Assembly: GCF_004364315.1 (NCBI RefSeq) | Contig: NZ_SOBR01000002.1 | Span: 620,001 to 684,000 of the forward strand | Length of the DNA stretch: 64,000 nt | DNA from: Chromohalobacter marismortui | GTDB lineage: Bacteria; Pseudomonadota; Gammaproteobacteria; Pseudomonadales; Halomonadaceae | Direction of reading: 5' to 3' | Shown: positions 61,831 to 64,000 of the stretch, one piece after another | How the letters are laid out: each line of letters begins with the position of its first letter | How positions within the stretch are numbered: position 1 is the stretch's first letter | Translations under genes and position numbers: made by a program | Notes under the pieces: model-generated | Told to the model about the DNA's origin: nothing | Databases searched by the model: none | What the model saw: only the letters and a program-made list of their open reading frames with translations

Positions 61831-63000
61831 ATGGCCACCGAAGCCCACCTGCATCAGATGCGCTTTCGTAACACGCTAACGTTTCTCAGCAACGGCTTTG
61901 GCATTGGCGTCTGGTCGATAGAAATCGCCCCGGTAAGGCTGATTGTCGGGATCTCAGAAGCCGTCTTGGGACTGGCTCTGTTTGGTTTCGCGGCAGCCGC
62001 CCTACTGGGGATGCGGGTAGGAGCCCGCATGAGTGACCGCTGGCCGATTAACCGGGTCTGCGGAGTTCTGGGGCTGGCCTTCGCTGTGGCCTTGTTCCTG
62101 CCCTGCCTAGCCCGGGACATCGGTACGTTGGTGATCACGCTGATCCTGCTGGGGGCCACCAACGGCGCCCTTGATGTCGCTATGAACACCCGCGGTAGCT
62201 TGATCGAAAACCGCTATGATCGCCCGATAATGTCGTCCTTCCATGCCGCCTGGAGTATTGGTGGGGCCGCCGGCGCTGCGTTGGCCGGTGTGCTCACTGG
62301 TTTCGGTTTCGGTCCAGTCATAGTGCTATCGATCGCCGCCCTCTTCGTCGCCGTATCGCTGGCCGCCTCGTCAGGCGCCTACCAGCCACCGGCGCCGCTG
62401 GCCAACGAGTGCTCGTCATCTTGCGGCAAACGGCGGCAGCTAGATCCCCGACTCGCCGGGCTGTGCCTGCTGGCGTTCTGCGCCCTGTTCACCGAAGGCG
62501 CCATCGCCGACTGGAGCAGCATTTACCTACAAGGCGTACTGGAAAGCGGCTTCGCCATCGGCTTCTTCGCCTTCTCCGCCGGCATGTCGGTCGGCCGGCT
62601 TGGCGGCGACCGGGCGGTGACGCGTTATGGTCGGCTGAGGGTGGGATCGCTTGGTGCTCTCATCGCCGGTCTGGCCATGGCCTATGTATTGTGGGCACCA
62701 TCGCTTGGCACGGCTTGCATCTGTTTCCTACTGACCGGGCAGGGCATGAGCAACGTGGTACCGATGACTTTTAGCATGGCAGGGCAGGTTACAGCGAAGA
62801 CTTCTCAGGGCATCGCCATGGCGGCTACATTCGGCTATACGGGATTCCTACTGGGGCCAGCCTTCATCGGCGGCCTGACCCACTTCCTGACGCTGCCCCT
62901 CGCTCTGATGGTGCTGGTAATAACGATTGGAGTCATCGCTCTTACCAGCCAGTTCGTTTTTCCTCCAAAGGAAGCGGACTATCAATCTGCCCGCAAGTAA
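61831..63000 (+). CDS. MFS transporter (YbjJ-like)
   Basis: A 389-residue 12-span major facilitator protein. Motif A-like GMRVGARMSDRWP lies between spans 2 and 3, DVAMNTRGSLIE in the middle of the first half, and GRLGGDRAVTRYGRLRVGSLG as the second-half repeat. The DVAMN segment recalls YbjJ and similar sugar or amino-compound carriers. ATG 61831 follows GGAGAG. With the divergent DeoR-type regulator, uptake of a carbohydrate-like compound is the best guess; the substrate is unknown. A 103-base gap follows before the convergent oxidase gene. Confidence 0.88.
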   Translation: MATEAHLHQMRFRNTLTFLSNGFGIGVWSIEIAPVRLIVGISEAVLGLALFGFAAAALLGMRVGARMSDRWPINRVCGVLGLAFAVALFLPCLARDIGTLVITLILLGATNGALDVAMNTRGSLIENRYDRPIMSSFHAAWSIGGAAGAALAGVLTGFGFGPVIVLSIAALFVAVSLAASSGAYQPPAPLANECSSSCGKRRQLDPRLAGLCLLAFCALFTEGAIADWSSIYLQGVLESGFAIGFFAFSAGMSVGRLGGDRAVTRYGRLRVGSLGALIAGLAMAYVLWAPSLGTACICFLLTGQGMSNVVPMTFSMAGQVTAKTSQGIAMAATFGYTGFLLGPAFIGGLTHFLTLPLALMVLVITIGVIALTSQFVFPPKEADYQSARK

Positions 63001-63103
63001 CCACAATACTAGCCAGCCATATTCCATTTAGATCATTAAATTACGGTACGCAGCCCACCCTCGCCGGACGACGGCGCGAGGCGCTGAGGTCAGCCGACGC
63101 GCC

Positions 63104-64000
63104 TCAGGCACTTTGCGCCTGGGGGACGTCGTCCATCAGCTTGTCGAGAGTGATGGGCAGTTCGCGGATGCGCTTGCCGGTGGCATGGTGCACCGCATTG
63201 CCGATGGCGGCGGCAAGCCCGGTGATGCCGATCTCGCCGATACCGCGTGCGCCGTACTCGTTGAACGCCAGATCCGGATAGTCGAGCAGGATGACGTCGA
63301 TCTCCGGCTGATCGGCGTGTACCGGCACCACGTACTCGGCGTAGTCGTTGTTCACGGGACGACCGTTACGCGTGTCGTACTCGGTGGCTTCGAATAGCCC
63401 CATGCCCACGCCCATGACGACCGCGCCTTCGACCTGGTTGCGCGCCGTGGTTGCGTTGATCACCTTGCCTACATCGATGGCACTGACCACGCGCGACACA
63501 CGCAGGTGCGAGATGCCCGGGTCCCAACGTACCTCGACGAAATGCGCACCGAAGGAGCGATAGGAGTATTTCGAGTCGGCGGCCTCGGTATGCGCTTCGC
63601 CGTCGGCACTGCCGTAACGCGCGGCATCGAGGACCTCGGTGAAACTCGCCTGCTTGCCGTCATAACGCAGGGCACCATCGACCACGCTCAGATCATCCGC
63701 GTGGGCCCCGGCGAAGATGCCATTGCCACCGGTGGCGTAACGCTTGAGTTCATCAAGCGCCTTGCGCGCCGCCCCGGCGATGGCCGGGAGTGTCGTCGCC
63801 GTGGCCCAGGAGCCGCCGGAGATAGGACCTTCCGGGTAGGAGGAATCGCCCAGCTTGACGGTGATGCGATCCAGCGCAATGCCGGTCACGTCGCTGACCG
63901 CCTGGGCGACGATGGTGTAGGTGCCGGTGCCGATATCCTGTGTCGCGCAGGAGGCAAACACCGTGCCGTCGGCACGGATCGAGACCCGCGCATCGCAGGG
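63104..64000 (-). CDS. Molybdenum-binding subunit of a xanthine/aldehyde oxidase (3' part)
   Basis: The frame is open through the right window edge; 298 C-terminal residues are present. ATQDIGTGTYTI, VKLGDSSYPEGPISGGSWAT, INATTARNQVEGAVVMGVGMGLFEA and the catalytic-Glu region ARGIGEIGITGLAAAIGNAVHHATG identify the MCD-binding large subunit (XdhB/PaoC/CoxL superfamily), with Glu in GEIGI as the active-site base. It closely resembles the PaoC/YagR periplasmic aldehyde oxidase or isoquinoline oxidoreductase groups; the partner FeS and FAD subunits would lie outside. xdhC and the mocA-like gene 5 kb away probably mature it. Confidence 0.9.
   Translation of the reverse strand, partial: PCDARVSIRADGTVFASCATQDIGTGTYTIVAQAVSDVTGIALDRITVKLGDSSYPEGPISGGSWATATTLPAIAGAARKALDELKRYATGGNGIFAGAHADDLSVVDGALRYDGKQASFTEVLDAARYGSADGEAHTEAADSKYSYRSFGAHFVEVRWDPGISHLRVSRVVSAIDVGKVINATTARNQVEGAVVMGVGMGLFEATEYDTRNGRPVNNDYAEYVVPVHADQPEIDVILLDYPDLAFNEYGARGIGEIGITGLAAAIGNAVHHATGKRIRELPITLDKLMDDVPQAQSA

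Noticed and set aside
63078-63105. GAGGCGC/GCGCCTC repeat at the end of the molybdenum hydroxylase gene as terminator
   Set aside because: One arm lies over the stop codon, the loop is 14 bases and no T-run follows.

Overview
The window is a high-GC gammaproteobacterial chromosome segment. Gene content and order suggest a halophile of the Halomonadaceae, probably close to Chromohalobacter or Halomonas. The evidence is the dnaE-accA-tilS and rpsB-tsf-pyrH-frr-uppS-cdsA-dxr-rseP-bamA-skp-lpxD-fabZ-lpxA-lpxB-rnhB runs, a Pseudomonas-type DapD and ThrB, and several betaine or arginine functions. The genus is inference; no rRNA or other marker is present. No tRNA, rRNA, CRISPR array or insertion sequence was seen.

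Left edge (1-2988, + strand): a cassette of markedly lower GC with an Old Yellow Enzyme fragment, an FAD/NAD(P)-binding oxidoreductase and an AEC-type permease, closed by a good intrinsic terminator. It abuts tilS and looks acquired.

2987-23772 (- strand): one long housekeeping block read right to left. It covers translation (rpsB, tsf, frr), UMP kinase, isoprenoid and phospholipid synthesis (uppS, cdsA, dxr), envelope protease and outer-membrane assembly (rseP, bamA, skp), lipid A and fatty acid synthesis (lpxD, fabZ, lpxA, lpxB), then rnhB, dnaE, accA and tilS. Many genes overlap or nearly touch; hairpins separate rpsB/tsf, tsf/pyrH and lpxD/fabZ.

24107-31969 (+ strand): map, glnD, then the succinylase branch of lysine/diaminopimelate synthesis (dapC, a YffB/ArsC-like protein, dapD, dapE) and a small hypothetical gene, ended by a strong bidirectional hairpin. 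32045-35576 holds a membrane-anchored cold-shock-domain protein, slyX and an EmrAB-type efflux pump. 35772-39783 is a ferric-iron ABC transporter whose permease and ATPase genes converge and overlap, with a Fur-like box before the binding-protein gene. 39838-46565 carries polA, a DUF2782-like protein, homoserine kinase, a small membrane protein and biosynthetic arginine decarboxylase.

46574-57186 is the most interesting accessory region. A GlxA-type AraC regulator is divergent from a run of nine genes: a gamma-butyrobetaine-hydroxylase-like 2-oxoglutarate oxygenase, an HD-domain oxygenase of the PhnZ/TmpB type, an AruI-like ThDP decarboxylase (these three joined by ATGA overlaps), an orphan betaine-type binding protein, an AruH-like arginine:pyruvate transaminase, and a complete basic-amino-acid ABC importer. 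Arginine transamination is well supported. Its translational coupling to a TmpA/TmpB-like oxygenase pair is unexplained and may mark an undescribed catabolic route.

57322-64000: xdhC and a mocA-like gene for molybdenum hydroxylase maturation, an AbiEi/AbiEii type IV toxin-antitoxin pair with repeated operator-like boxes, a DeoR-family regulator divergent from an MFS transporter across a perfect palindrome, and the 3' part of a xanthine/aldehyde oxidase molybdenum subunit on the opposite strand.
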